From NCBI RefSeq assembly GCF_017163705.1, contig NZ_JAFIWB010000004.1, forward strand, positions 1 through 64,000: DNA of 64,000 bases, read 5' to 3'. A program made the position numbers and the translations under genes. Positions 24,247 through 32,781 of the stretch are shown here, one piece after another. The notes under the pieces are model-generated. The model was not told where the DNA came from. It saw only the letters and a program-made list of their open reading frames with translations, and did not search any database. Origin of the DNA: Xanthomonas bonasiae. GTDB taxonomy: Bacteria > Pseudomonadota > Gammaproteobacteria > Xanthomonadales > Xanthomonadaceae. How positions within the stretch are numbered: position 1 is the first letter of the stretch; each line of letters opens with the position of its first letter.

Positions 24247-26865
24247 TCAGAACTTGAAGTTCAGCTGCGCCTGGTAGCCGCGGCCGTTCTTGTACATGCC
24301 GATCGGCGCGTACTTGACCTCGTTGTACCAGTAGTACGTGGAGTCGAGCAGGTTGGTGGCGCTGACGCTGACGCTCATCCAGTCGTTGATCTCGTACGAG
24401 GCGGTCAGGTCGAGCTGCTTGTACTCGTCGGTGAACACGTTCGAGTCCAGGCGGCCGATCTGGGTGAAGTACTTGGAGCGGTAGCTGTAGTTCACCCGCA
24501 CCATCCACGGACCGTTTTCCCAGTACGGGATCACGTTGTAGGTGTTGCGCGACAGGTACGGCAGGTTCAGGCCGTCCTCGGAGCTGGACTCGGCGTAGGT
24601 GTAGTTCGCCTGCAGGCCGAAGCCGTAGCCGAACGCCTGCTGGTAGTTCAGCGACGCGCCCTTGACCTTGGCGCCGGTGGCGTTGACCGGACGGGTCACG
24701 CTGTACGGCTGGTTGACGATGCCGTTGGTCGGGTCGCTGAGGATCTCCGTGGTCGTGGTGCTGACGATGTAGGAGCTGATGTCGCGGTAGAACACCTCGG
24801 CCGACAGCATGCTGGACGGGGCGAAGTACCATTCGGCGGCCAGATCGTAGTTGGTCGACTCGTACGGCTTCAGGTCCGGGTTGCCGCCGCTGGCGGTCAG
24901 GTCGCCGCTGGTGCTGTTGAGCGAGAACGAACCGGCCAGGTCGCTGTAGCGCGGGCGTGCCATCACCTTGGCCGCGGAGAAGCGCAGCACCTTGGTGTCG
25001 TCCAGGTCATAGGCGATGTTGAAGCTGGGCAGCGGCTTCTTGTACTCGTTGCTGACCTGCTCGAAGGTGTAGGTCGTGCCGCCATCGTTGGTCTGGTAGT
25101 ACTGCGACTTGTCCTTGGTATCGGCATAGCGCAGGCCGACGTTGCCGCGGAACTTGCCGGCTTCGAAGTTCATCTGCGCGTACAGGTCGCTGGTGATTTC
25201 CTTGACGTCGTAGATCTGGCCGTACTTGGGCGTCAGCGCCGCCTGCGGCAGCGACTTCAGGTACTTGAGCACCGAGTTGAGGTTGGCGGTCGGCCAGTTG
25301 ACCAGATCGCCGCTGGCGCCCAGGCCGTCGTACAGGCCGCTCGGCGTGGTGCCCGGGCTGAAATCGGTCAGCAGCACGTCCTGGTTGGCGAAGATCGCGT
25401 TGCCGCGCGAGTTCTGGCCGTTGTCGTGGTTGATGTACTTGTAGCCCACCAGCAACTTGTTGAACGGGCCCCACTGCAGATCGCGGGCCGCATCGAACTG
25501 GAAGTACTTTTCCTTGTCCTGGGTGGTGGTGTACTCGACGCCGCCGGCCTGCTGGCCGGACGCCAGGCCCCAGTTGGACGCGCTGTTGTTGTCGTAGGTG
25601 ACGCCGGTGTGGCTGCCGTCGTAGTTGAAGTTGTAGCCGCCGTCCTGCAGCAGGAACTTCATCAGGTACTCGGGGTTCTTGCCGCCGGTGGCCTTGGTGG
25701 TGCCGGCCTGGGTGGTGAACACCCAGTTGTCGCCGTACCAGTCGTGGCGCAGGTTCACGCTCTGCGTGGTGACCGTGCTTTCGCGATAGTTGGTGTCGAG
25801 CTGGGCATAGGGCTGGCCGGCGGCGCCGTCGGTGACGGTGCCGGAGGTGATGTAGCCGTTCTCGACGTTGGCGCTGGTGACCTTCTGCAGGTCGTTGTTG
25901 CACGCCGGACAGACGTAGCGCGACTCGCTGAAGTTGTTGTACTTGCCCTTGATGTAGATGCCGGTCAGGTTGAACTCGTTCTGCTCGTTCGGCTTCCACT
26001 GCAGCGCGCCCTGCAGGCCGTTGCGCTCGCGGGTCTGCTGGAAGTAGGCGCTGTTGATGCCGGCCGGCACCTTGGCAGTAGCAACGTTACCACCGTCGCC
26101 CGTGACATTGGCGGTGGCGGGGATGTTGGCGCCGGTGGTGTAGCCGAAGAACTCGATGCCGGCGCGCGAGATGTCCTGCTTGTCGTGGGTGGCGGAGATC
26201 AACGCGCCGAACGTCTCGTCGTCGTTCTTCCAGCTCCACAGCGCCGAGCCGCGCGGGTTGCCTTCTTCCGAACGGTCGTTGTAGTTGTAGCCGACCGAGC
26301 CGCGGATGGTGTTCTTCGGCAGGTCCAGCGGCTTGCGGGTGTGCACGATCACGGTGCCGCCGATCGAGCCTTCGTCGATGCGCGCTTCCGGGGTCTTGTA
26401 GACCTCCATCAGGCCGATGATTTCCGGCGACAGCAGGGTGTAGTTGAAGGTGCGGCCGCTGGTGTCGGACGGGTTGCCGCCCCAGTCGCCCGAGGCGATG
26501 GTCTGGCCGTTGAGCAGCACGCGGTTCAGCGCCGGGTCGGTGCCGTTGATGCTGACCTTCTCGCCTTCGCCGAACTGGCGGTCCACGCTGATGCCCGGCA
26601 GGTGCGCCAGCGACTCGGCGGCATTGGTGTCCGGGAACTTGCCGATGTCCTCGGCGCTGATCGCGTCGACGATGGAGTTGGCCGAGCGCTTGACCGCCTG
26701 GCTCTTCTCCAGCGAGGCGCGGTAGCCGGTGACGGTGATGGTGTCCAGTTCCTGGACGTTCTTCGATTCTGCGCTGGAAGCGGGTGCTTCCTGCGCCATA
26801 GCATTACCGGACAGGTACAGCGCGGCCATGATGCTGATGGCTAACGTGGTGGTGCGGCTATTCAT
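24247..26865 (-). CDS. TonB-dependent outer-membrane receptor, carbohydrate type
   Basis: 872 aa: signal peptide (residues 1-24, ending NAMA), TonB box DTITVTG (41-47), a plug with EDIGKFPDTNAAESLAHLPG and GTDPALNRVLLNGQ, and a barrel ending in an aromatic residue (QLNFKF). The plug wording is that of the large Xanthomonas/Caulobacter TBDT family linked to oligosaccharide uptake. AGAGG 8 nt before ATG supports the start. Placed upstream of nixE-L on the same strand, it most likely imports N-glycan fragments or GlcNAc-containing oligosaccharides released by the secreted enzymes. A LacI-type palindrome lies about 435 bp upstream (27301-27316), and a strong terminator follows its stop. Confidence 0.88.
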   Translation of the reverse strand: MNSRTTTLAISIMAALYLSGNAMAQEAPASSAESKNVQELDTITVTGYRASLEKSQAVKRSANSIVDAISAEDIGKFPDTNAAESLAHLPGISVDRQFGEGEKVSINGTDPALNRVLLNGQTIASGDWGGNPSDTSGRTFNYTLLSPEIIGLMEVYKTPEARIDEGSIGGTVIVHTRKPLDLPKNTIRGSVGYNYNDRSEEGNPRGSALWSWKNDDETFGALISATHDKQDISRAGIEFFGYTTGANIPATANVTGDGGNVATAKVPAGINSAYFQQTRERNGLQGALQWKPNEQNEFNLTGIYIKGKYNNFSESRYVCPACNNDLQKVTSANVENGYITSGTVTDGAAGQPYAQLDTNYRESTVTTQSVNLRHDWYGDNWVFTTQAGTTKATGGKNPEYLMKFLLQDGGYNFNYDGSHTGVTYDNNSASNWGLASGQQAGGVEYTTTQDKEKYFQFDAARDLQWGPFNKLLVGYKYINHDNGQNSRGNAIFANQDVLLTDFSPGTTPSGLYDGLGASGDLVNWPTANLNSVLKYLKSLPQAALTPKYGQIYDVKEITSDLYAQMNFEAGKFRGNVGLRYADTKDKSQYYQTNDGGTTYTFEQVSNEYKKPLPSFNIAYDLDDTKVLRFSAAKVMARPRYSDLAGSFSLNSTSGDLTASGGNPDLKPYESTNYDLAAEWYFAPSSMLSAEVFYRDISSYIVSTTTTEILSDPTNGIVNQPYSVTRPVNATGAKVKGASLNYQQAFGYGFGLQANYTYAESSSEDGLNLPYLSRNTYNVIPYWENGPWMVRVNYSYRSKYFTQIGRLDSNVFTDEYKQLDLTASYEINDWMSVSVSATNLLDSTYYWYNEVKYAPIGMYKNGRGYQAQLNFKF

Positions 26866-27300
26866 TGGCTAAACCTCTGGGTTAGTACATGGGCATGAGG
26901 TGCCAACCGATGTTCCGGTGTGCTGGCCGCTGCCCGGCCTGTTGATTGCGCGACACCTTGCGGTGGCTGCGCGTATCGCGTCTCGGTGCGCGTCGTCCGG
27001 TCGTTGACGCGGAAGTAGCCGGCCGGCGGCACCGAGGGCGCCGGTCCTTCCTTGTTTCCTGTTGAGTGACAACCAAATCCAGCAAAGCCGTGCAAGTTGC
27101 AGTTGCCTGATGCGCGGACGGGACTGTCCCGTTCCGTGCACGGCGTTGGAGCCGTTCGCCTTCCGTTGCGGGCCGCGGCCAGGAAACCTCCTGAGCGCGG
27201 CCTGCCAGGCACCGGATCGCGAGGCGGCGCTGCCCGGTGTCCCTGAACGTGGCGTGTCTTGAAGATGTAAAACTTGTATGCGACCGAGTCTGTAATAGCG

Positions 27301-27316
27301 TTGACAGCGTTGTCAA
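27301..27316. promoter_or_regulatory. LacI-type operator, TBDT side
   Basis: TTGACAGCGTTGTCAA, a 16-bp palindrome with one mismatched pair, built around a central CG like LacI-family sites. It is nearly identical to the copy at 27673. The flanking bases (G...C) extend the symmetry. NagR of the GlcNAc regulon is the natural candidate regulator, by family knowledge only. Confidence 0.65.
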
Positions 27317-27672
27317 CACTTACTTCACGGGATTTTGACAATTCTCGGCATTGATGCGACGGCAGGTGCCGAAGATGAACCTGCTTAGTTTCCGGGTCGC
27401 TGCGTAGGTGCTTGTCCGGCAAAGGAAATCCACGCTGGGAAGGTGGTCCGGCGGCGCATTGGTGGCGACATGTCCGCTGGGCTGCGATGCGCGACAGCAA
27501 GACCTGCATCCCAGAATTTGTGCATTGCGGCGAATTTCCGCCTGCCGTTCGCACCCGCTTTCAGGCGCTCCATCGGCAATGTCGGTGTCCTGTCGGAATA
27601 AGGCGACGAATCGGCCGCGATGGCTTATCGTGGAAGCAGTGACGGTAGAGCGACATTTGGGTGAATTTCATC

Positions 27673-27688
27673 TTGACAACGTTGTCAA
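27673..27688. promoter_or_regulatory. LacI-type operator, kinase side
   Basis: TTGACAACGTTGTCAA, a perfect 16-bp palindrome 69 bp before the GTG start of the kinase gene. It shares 15 of 16 bases with the site at 27301. Confidence 0.7.
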
Positions 27689-27756
27689 GGTGGTCTGAAA
27701 CTCGATCGATCAACAGGCCCATCGGCTGCGCCCTGTGGGGCGCAACGGGAGAATAC

Positions 27757-28779
27757 GTGTCCGCAAGCAGTTCACCAGTGGCAGCGGCCGGGCCGCGCGC
27801 CGAGCCTTTCATCGCCGCCGACGTCGGCGGTACCCATGTACGTATCGGCCTGGTGTCGCGCGGCGACGCCACCGACAGCGTGCAGACGGTCAAGGTGCTG
27901 GACTATCGCAAGTACCGCTGTGCCGACTATCCGGGCCTGACCGAGATCATCGGCGAGTTCCTGTCCGGCGTGCCGGGTCCGGCGCCGACCCGTGGCGTGA
28001 TCGCCAGCGCCGGCTATGCGCTGGAAGACGGCAGGGTGATCACCACCAATCTGCCGTGGAGCCTGTCGCCGCCGGAGATCCGCGAGCGCCTGGGCATGCA
28101 GGCACTGCACCTGGTCAACGATTTCGAAGCGGTGGCCTATGCCGCCTCGTCGATGGATGCCAGCGAAGTGTTGCATGTGACCGGCCCGCGCAAAGCGCAG
28201 CGCGGACCGGCGCTGGTGATCGGCCCGGGCACCGGGCTCGGCGCGGCGGTGTGGATTCCGACCAATGGCGGCGCAGTCGTGCTGGCCACCGAAGCCGGAC
28301 ACGCGGCCTTGCCGATCGGCAGCGAACTGGAAATGGCGATCGCACAACGGCTGCTGCGCACGCGCAGCTATGTGCCGGTGGAACACCTGCTGTCCGGCCC
28401 CGGTCTGCTCAATCTCTATAAGGTGTTGTGCGAACTGCACGATGCCGCGCCGGTGCATGCCTCGCCCAGCGAGGTCACCGCGGCGGCGCTGGGCGGCAAC
28501 GATGCGCTGGCGCACGAAGCGCTGTCGGCGTTCTGCGGCCTGCTCGGCAGCGTGGTCGGCGACATGGCGCTGCTGTACGGCATCCAGAGCGGCATCTACC
28601 TGGCCGGCGGCTTCCTGCCGCAGATCGGCGCGTTCCTGGCCGCCAGCGCCTTCGTCGAGCGCTATTTGAACAAGGGCGCGATGCGCCCGGCGCTGGAGCA
28701 GATCCCGGTGAAGCTGGTGGAGCACGGCCAGCTCGGGGTGATCGGCGCGGCGAACTGGTTCCTGCAGCAGCAGCGCTAG
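27757..28779 (+). CDS. Glucokinase-family sugar kinase (Glk type), possibly GlcNAc kinase
   Basis: 340 aa from GTG 27757, preceded by CGGGAGA; the frame stays open upstream but those residues look non-coding and overlap the operator. The ATP-binding phosphate-1 motif is FIAADVGGTHVRIGL; LHLVNDFEAVAY holds the catalytic Asp; VIGPGTGLGAAVW and TEAGHAALP are the remaining Glk-family blocks, followed by LAGGFLP. It phosphorylates a hexose in the cytoplasm. Xanthomonas has several such kinases and some are assigned to GlcNAc. Divergence from the nix TBDT and a shared operator suggest this one serves sugars freed from N-glycans, but glucose remains the default substrate of the family. Confidence 0.82.
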   Translation: MSASSSPVAAAGPRAEPFIAADVGGTHVRIGLVSRGDATDSVQTVKVLDYRKYRCADYPGLTEIIGEFLSGVPGPAPTRGVIASAGYALEDGRVITTNLPWSLSPPEIRERLGMQALHLVNDFEAVAYAASSMDASEVLHVTGPRKAQRGPALVIGPGTGLGAAVWIPTNGGAVVLATEAGHAALPIGSELEMAIAQRLLRTRSYVPVEHLLSGPGLLNLYKVLCELHDAAPVHASPSEVTAAALGGNDALAHEALSAFCGLLGSVVGDMALLYGIQSGIYLAGGFLPQIGAFLAASAFVERYLNKGAMRPALEQIPVKLVEHGQLGVIGAANWFLQQQR

Positions 28780-28808
28780 CGCCTCCTCGCCGCGATTGTC
28801 GACCGACT

Positions 28809-28864
28809 GCGGGAGTGTCGCTGGGTGGCCCCACACCACTCAGTGCCGCTCCCGCGTCGTTTTT
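28809..28864 (+). terminator. Terminator after the kinase gene
   Basis: Long hairpin: outer stem GCGGGAG/CTCCCGC (28809-28815 and 28849-28855), inner stem CTGGGTGG/CCACTCAG, then GTCG and five T (28860-28864). Confidence 0.7.
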
Positions 28865-28941
28865 GTGCCGTCGTCGCGCGGGTTGACCGACTTTGCGATC
28901 GCAGTGCGGCGACCGCCTGCGCGGCCGCCGCGCCGCCGCGG

Positions 28942-31560
28942 CTACAGCGTGAAGTGCACGCTGAGCATGTAGCCGCGCCCGTTCTTGTACAGATAGTAGG
29001 GCTGGCTCTCCTGGCCGACGTAGCTGTAGTAGGTCTCGTCCAGCAGGTTGGTCCCTTCCATCTGCAGCTTGACCTTGTCGGTGATGGCGTAGGACACCGA
29101 CGCATCGAGCTGGGTGAAGTCGTCGGTCATCTGGTTCGCGCCCAGGCGCCCGATCTGGGTGAAGTAGGCCGAGCGCCAGCCCAGGGTCAGCCGCGCCTCC
29201 CATGGCCCTTTCTCGAAGTAGGGGCTGAGGTTGTAGCTGTTCTTGGAGTTGTAGGGCAGGTTGTAGTCGCCCTGGGTGTCGGCCTTGGAGTAGGTGTAGT
29301 TCGCCGCCAGGCCGAAGCCGCCGCCGAGTTCCTGCTGGTAGCTCAGCGACACGCCCTTGACCTTGGCTGCGCCGGAATTCTGCGGCAGCGTTACCTCGTA
29401 GATGTCCTCGCGGTCGTAGGTGTTGTTGTGCAGCGGCTGCTGCACCAGGGTCTGCAGGATGTAGTTGGAGATGTCGCGGTAGAACAGTTCGCCGGCGAGC
29501 ACGCTGTTGGGCGCGAAATACCATTCCAGCGACGCGCCGTAATTGGTGGAGCGGTACGGGTCCAGCGCTGGATTGCCGCTGCTGGCGGTGAGCTTGTTGT
29601 CGTCGGCGTTGACGTAGGGCGTGAGGTCGGCATAGCGCGGCCGCGCGATCACCTTGGCCGCGGCCACGCGCAGGATCAGCGCATCGGACAGGTCGTAGGC
29701 GAAGTTCAGCGACGGCAGCCATTCGCCGTAGGACTTGTTGTAGCGCACCGGCGCATAGGCGCTGCCGTCGTACTGGTAGCCGCCGATCGCGTCGCGGGTG
29801 TTGACGTAGCGCACGCCGATGTTGCCGCGGTAGTTGTAGCCGGAAAAATCCGCCTGCAGGTACGCCGCGCGGTTGCGCTCGACCACGTCGAAGCTGCTGC
29901 CGTAGCTGGGGGCGAGCGTGTCGCTGCCGGGCAGGCCGCCGACGTAGTCCACCAGCGCGCCAGGGCTTTGCCGCGGCCAGTGGCGCATGTCGTCGCTGAC
30001 CGACAGGCCGTCCAGGTAGCCGCCGGGTGTGCCGCCGCCATAGACCGCGGCCAGCGTGGTGTCCGGATCGGCGGGGAAGCTGTCGTAGTACATGTCCTGC
30101 GCGGTGCTGTGGCGCGTGGCCTTGAGCCCGGCGCGCAGCTTGGTGATCGGCCCCCAGGCCACGTCGTGGTCGAAGTCCAGTTGCGCGTAGCGCTCCTTGT
30201 CCAGGTTCGGATAGCGGTTGACGGTGGCGCCCAGCACCGACATCGATTCCAGCGCCGACGGCGGCACGGCGTAGTCCACGCCAACGGTGCGGTGGTCGAT
30301 GGCGTAGTCGTAGGCGCCGTTGCCGCGGAAGGTGAGGCCGTAGATGCGATCGGCGCCGCCGGCCGAGCGGGTCGCGCCGACCTGGCCGGAAACGTTCCAG
30401 CCGTCGCCGTGCCAGTCGCCGCGCAGGGTGTTGCTGCTGGTCTTGACCGTGGTCTTGCGTACGTAGGAGTCGAGGATGGTTTCGGCGTTGTCGCCATAGG
30501 CTCCCGAGGTGGCGACGCCGTCAGTCACGTCCAGCGCGGTGGCGTTGGCCGGCACGAAGTTGGCGTAGCGGCTCTGGTTGACGTTGTCGAAGGTCTCTTC
30601 GACATACAGGCCGGTGTAGGTCAGTTCGAAGGCATCGTTCGGCTTCCACTGCAGCGAGCCGGTGAAGCCGTCGCGCTTGCGGGTCTGGGTGAACAGCGCG
30701 CTGTTGATCGCGGTGGGGTAGACCTCTTGCTTGCCGGCGGCGACCGCGTCGGGAAAGCCGGCGCCCTGGATGTCGCTGTAGCCGAAGATCTCCACGCCGT
30801 CGCGGCGCAGCGAGCGCTCCGAATGCATCACCGAGCCGAGCACGCCGAGCGTGCCGGCGTCGTTCTTCCAGTTGTACAGCAGCGAGGCGTTGGGCTTGCC
30901 GTCCTCGGAGCGGTCGTTGTAGCCGTAGCTGACGCTGCCGGTCAGCAGGTTCCTGTCCAGTTCCAGCGGCTTGCGCGTATGCAGGATCACGGTGCCGCCC
31001 AGGCTGCCTTCGTCGATGCTGGCCTGCGGGCTCTTGTAGACCTCGGCGCTGCCGATCACTTCCGGCGCCAGCAGCGAATAGTTGAACGAGCGGCTGTCCG
31101 GATTGTTCGGATCGCCGCCCCAACTGGTGGAGGCGATGCTCTGGCCGTTGAGCAGGACCCGGTTCAGGGCCGGATCGGTGCCCAGGATCGAGACCTTCTC
31201 GCCTTCGCCGAACTGGCGATCGACGCTGACCCCGGGCAGGTGCGACAGCGATTCGGCGACATTGGCCGCGGGAAACTTGCCGACGTCCTCGGCCGAAATC
31301 GCATCGACGATCGCATCGGCGTTGCGTTTGATGTTGAGCGATTTCTGCAGGCTGGCGCGATAGCCGGTGACCTTGACCGCATCCAGTTCCTGGACCGCCG
31401 CGGGCGTGGCCTGGCCGCTGGCGGACGCGCCGGCGTCGGCCGCCGGCGCTGCCGCGTCGTCGCGCTGCGGCGTGGGAACTTGCTGGGCGAAGGCGCTGGC
31501 CGGTGCGGCCAGTGCGGCGGCGATGGCGAAGGCCAGGGGAGCGAGGCGGGTGTGGTTCAA
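28942..31560 (-). CDS. TonB-dependent outer-membrane receptor, carbohydrate type (second copy)
   Basis: 872 aa if started at TTG 31560, which has GGAG 9 nt upstream and directly gives a signal peptide (MNHTRLAPLAFAIAAALAAPASAFA). An ATG at 31749 would add 63 Arg/Pro-rich residues before the signal and is less likely. TonB box DAVKVTG (60-66); the plug repeats the wording of the first receptor (AEDVGKFPAANVAESLSHLPG; GTDPALNRVLLNGQ), and the C-terminus ends MLSVHFTL. Same family and, with this start, the same length as the receptor at 24247. The two flank the sugar kinase, so they are probably paralogues for related oligosaccharides. A half operator (GTTGTCAA at 31911-31918) lies upstream. Confidence 0.85.
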   Translation of the reverse strand: MNHTRLAPLAFAIAAALAAPASAFAQQVPTPQRDDAAAPAADAGASASGQATPAAVQELDAVKVTGYRASLQKSLNIKRNADAIVDAISAEDVGKFPAANVAESLSHLPGVSVDRQFGEGEKVSILGTDPALNRVLLNGQSIASTSWGGDPNNPDSRSFNYSLLAPEVIGSAEVYKSPQASIDEGSLGGTVILHTRKPLELDRNLLTGSVSYGYNDRSEDGKPNASLLYNWKNDAGTLGVLGSVMHSERSLRRDGVEIFGYSDIQGAGFPDAVAAGKQEVYPTAINSALFTQTRKRDGFTGSLQWKPNDAFELTYTGLYVEETFDNVNQSRYANFVPANATALDVTDGVATSGAYGDNAETILDSYVRKTTVKTSSNTLRGDWHGDGWNVSGQVGATRSAGGADRIYGLTFRGNGAYDYAIDHRTVGVDYAVPPSALESMSVLGATVNRYPNLDKERYAQLDFDHDVAWGPITKLRAGLKATRHSTAQDMYYDSFPADPDTTLAAVYGGGTPGGYLDGLSVSDDMRHWPRQSPGALVDYVGGLPGSDTLAPSYGSSFDVVERNRAAYLQADFSGYNYRGNIGVRYVNTRDAIGGYQYDGSAYAPVRYNKSYGEWLPSLNFAYDLSDALILRVAAAKVIARPRYADLTPYVNADDNKLTASSGNPALDPYRSTNYGASLEWYFAPNSVLAGELFYRDISNYILQTLVQQPLHNNTYDREDIYEVTLPQNSGAAKVKGVSLSYQQELGGGFGLAANYTYSKADTQGDYNLPYNSKNSYNLSPYFEKGPWEARLTLGWRSAYFTQIGRLGANQMTDDFTQLDASVSYAITDKVKLQMEGTNLLDETYYSYVGQESQPYYLYKNGRGYMLSVHFTL

Positions 31561-32049
31561 GCGGGCGGTCTCCGAAAGGTGCGCAGGACGCGAAAAGCCT
31601 GCCGGTGTGGCGGCAGGCAAGTGACGCCATCGGCCCGGATGCGGCGCGATGGGCGAATGGAAAAGAAGGGCGGGGCGTGCATGCCGCCGCGCGGCGGAGA
31701 CGGCACGTCGGCATCGGTGCTGTGCTGCGTGACGGCGCGCGCGCCGCACGTGGGCGCGGCAGCGGCCGATGGCGCACGCGGCTGCGCGTGCGTGGGTTGT
31801 GCGGACGGGCGGCCACGCGCTGGCGGGCCGTGTCGTTCGTTGCGCCGGTTCAAACCGGAAGCACCCCGCGCGATGGCTCAGGAGCGCCGACTGTGTCGCG
31901 CTTGTCCTTCGTTGTCAACGCGCATCGCGGTTAAAGAATCGCTAAGAAAAGCGCTGTTTTGCAGGGGAAATCCGCGATTCGTGCAGCGTCGGCGGCACCG
32001 CCGCGGCGCGCCTGCGGTCAACGATGTCTACGCGATTGCGTGCGCCGGT
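31561..32049. other. Gap upstream of the second TBDT
   Basis: About 490 bp, GC-rich, with no gene I can support. GTTGTCAACG at 31911-31920 matches half of the operator seen at 27301/27673. No full palindrome is present. Confidence 0.4.
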
Positions 32050-32781
32050 TCACAGGTCGCCGCAGCGCGCCTGCAATGCGGCGATCGCGGCCAGGCCGGC
32101 GGTTTCGGTGCGCAGGATGCGCGGTCCCAGGCGCAGGCCGGCGAAGCCGGCGGCGTGCAGCGCGGCACGATCGCGCGGCGACCAGCCGCCTTCCGGGCCG
32201 ATCGCGATCGTCGCCGCGTTGCCGGCGATGTCCAGCGTGCGCAGCCGGTGTTCGCCTTGCGGATCGAGGATGAGCTTCAGCTGCGTGCCGGCCACGGCAG
32301 CGGCGGCATCGGCCAGCGCCAGCGGCGCGGCCAGGCCGGGCACGCGCGCGCGGCCGGACTGTTCGCAGGCCGAGACGACGACGCTGCGCCAGTGCGCCAC
32401 GCGCTTTTCCGTACGCGCCGCATCCAGCTTCACCTCGGTGCGTTCGGCCCACACCGGCACGATCGCGGCCACGCCCAGTTCGGTCGCCTTCTGCAGGATC
32501 AGGTCCATCTTCTCGCCGCGCGCCACGCCCTGCAGCAGGGTGATCGCCAGCGGCGATTCGTTGTCCGCCGGCTGCGCCGCGCCGATCCGCGCGCTGGCGC
32601 CGCGCTTGCCGACCTGCAGCAGTTCGGCGTCGTAGTCGCAGCCGTCGCCGTTGAACAGCACGCAGCGGTCGCCTTCGCGCAGCCGCAGCACGCGCAGCAG
32701 ATGCCCGGCGACGTCCTCGGGCAACACCACGTCGTCGCCGGCGTGCAGCGGCAGATCGACATGGCAGCGGGTCAGGCGCAT
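32050..32781 (-). CDS. rsmE: 16S rRNA m3U1498 methyltransferase
   Basis: 243 aa. The N-terminal PUA-like part holds HLLRVLRLREGD, and the C-terminal SPOUT (trefoil-knot) part has QGVARGEKMDLILQKATELG, VVSACEQSGRARVP, IAIGPEGGWS and LGPRILRTETA, the standard RsmE set. It methylates N3 of U1498 in the small-subunit rRNA using SAM. The ATG at 32781 lies inside the end of bioA (10-nt overlap ATGCGCCTGA), so the two are translated together. Length is normal for the family. Confidence 0.93.
   Translation of the reverse strand: MRLTRCHVDLPLHAGDDVVLPEDVAGHLLRVLRLREGDRCVLFNGDGCDYDAELLQVGKRGASARIGAAQPADNESPLAITLLQGVARGEKMDLILQKATELGVAAIVPVWAERTEVKLDAARTEKRVAHWRSVVVSACEQSGRARVPGLAAPLALADAAAAVAGTQLKLILDPQGEHRLRTLDIAGNAATIAIGPEGGWSPRDRAALHAAGFAGLRLGPRILRTETAGLAAIAALQARCGDL

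Larger units (their letters stand above)
26866..27756. other. Long divergent control region between TBDT and kinase
   Basis: About 890 bp without a convincing gene; frames read through it look like shadows. It carries two copies of a LacI-type palindrome (27301-27316 and 27673-27688), one nearer each divergent gene. The long stretch between the TBDT start and its nearer operator (about 435 bp) would be an unusually long 5' leader, or hides a further promoter. Confidence 0.6.

Noticed and set aside
26862-27554. Minus-strand frame of 230 codons upstream of the nix TBDT
   Set aside because: Composition is typical of a shadow frame, it covers the LacI-type operator, and it has no family resemblance.
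31911-31920. GTTGTCAACG as a third full LacI-type operator before the second TBDT
   Set aside because: Only the right half matches the 27301/27673 sites; the left half has many mismatches.
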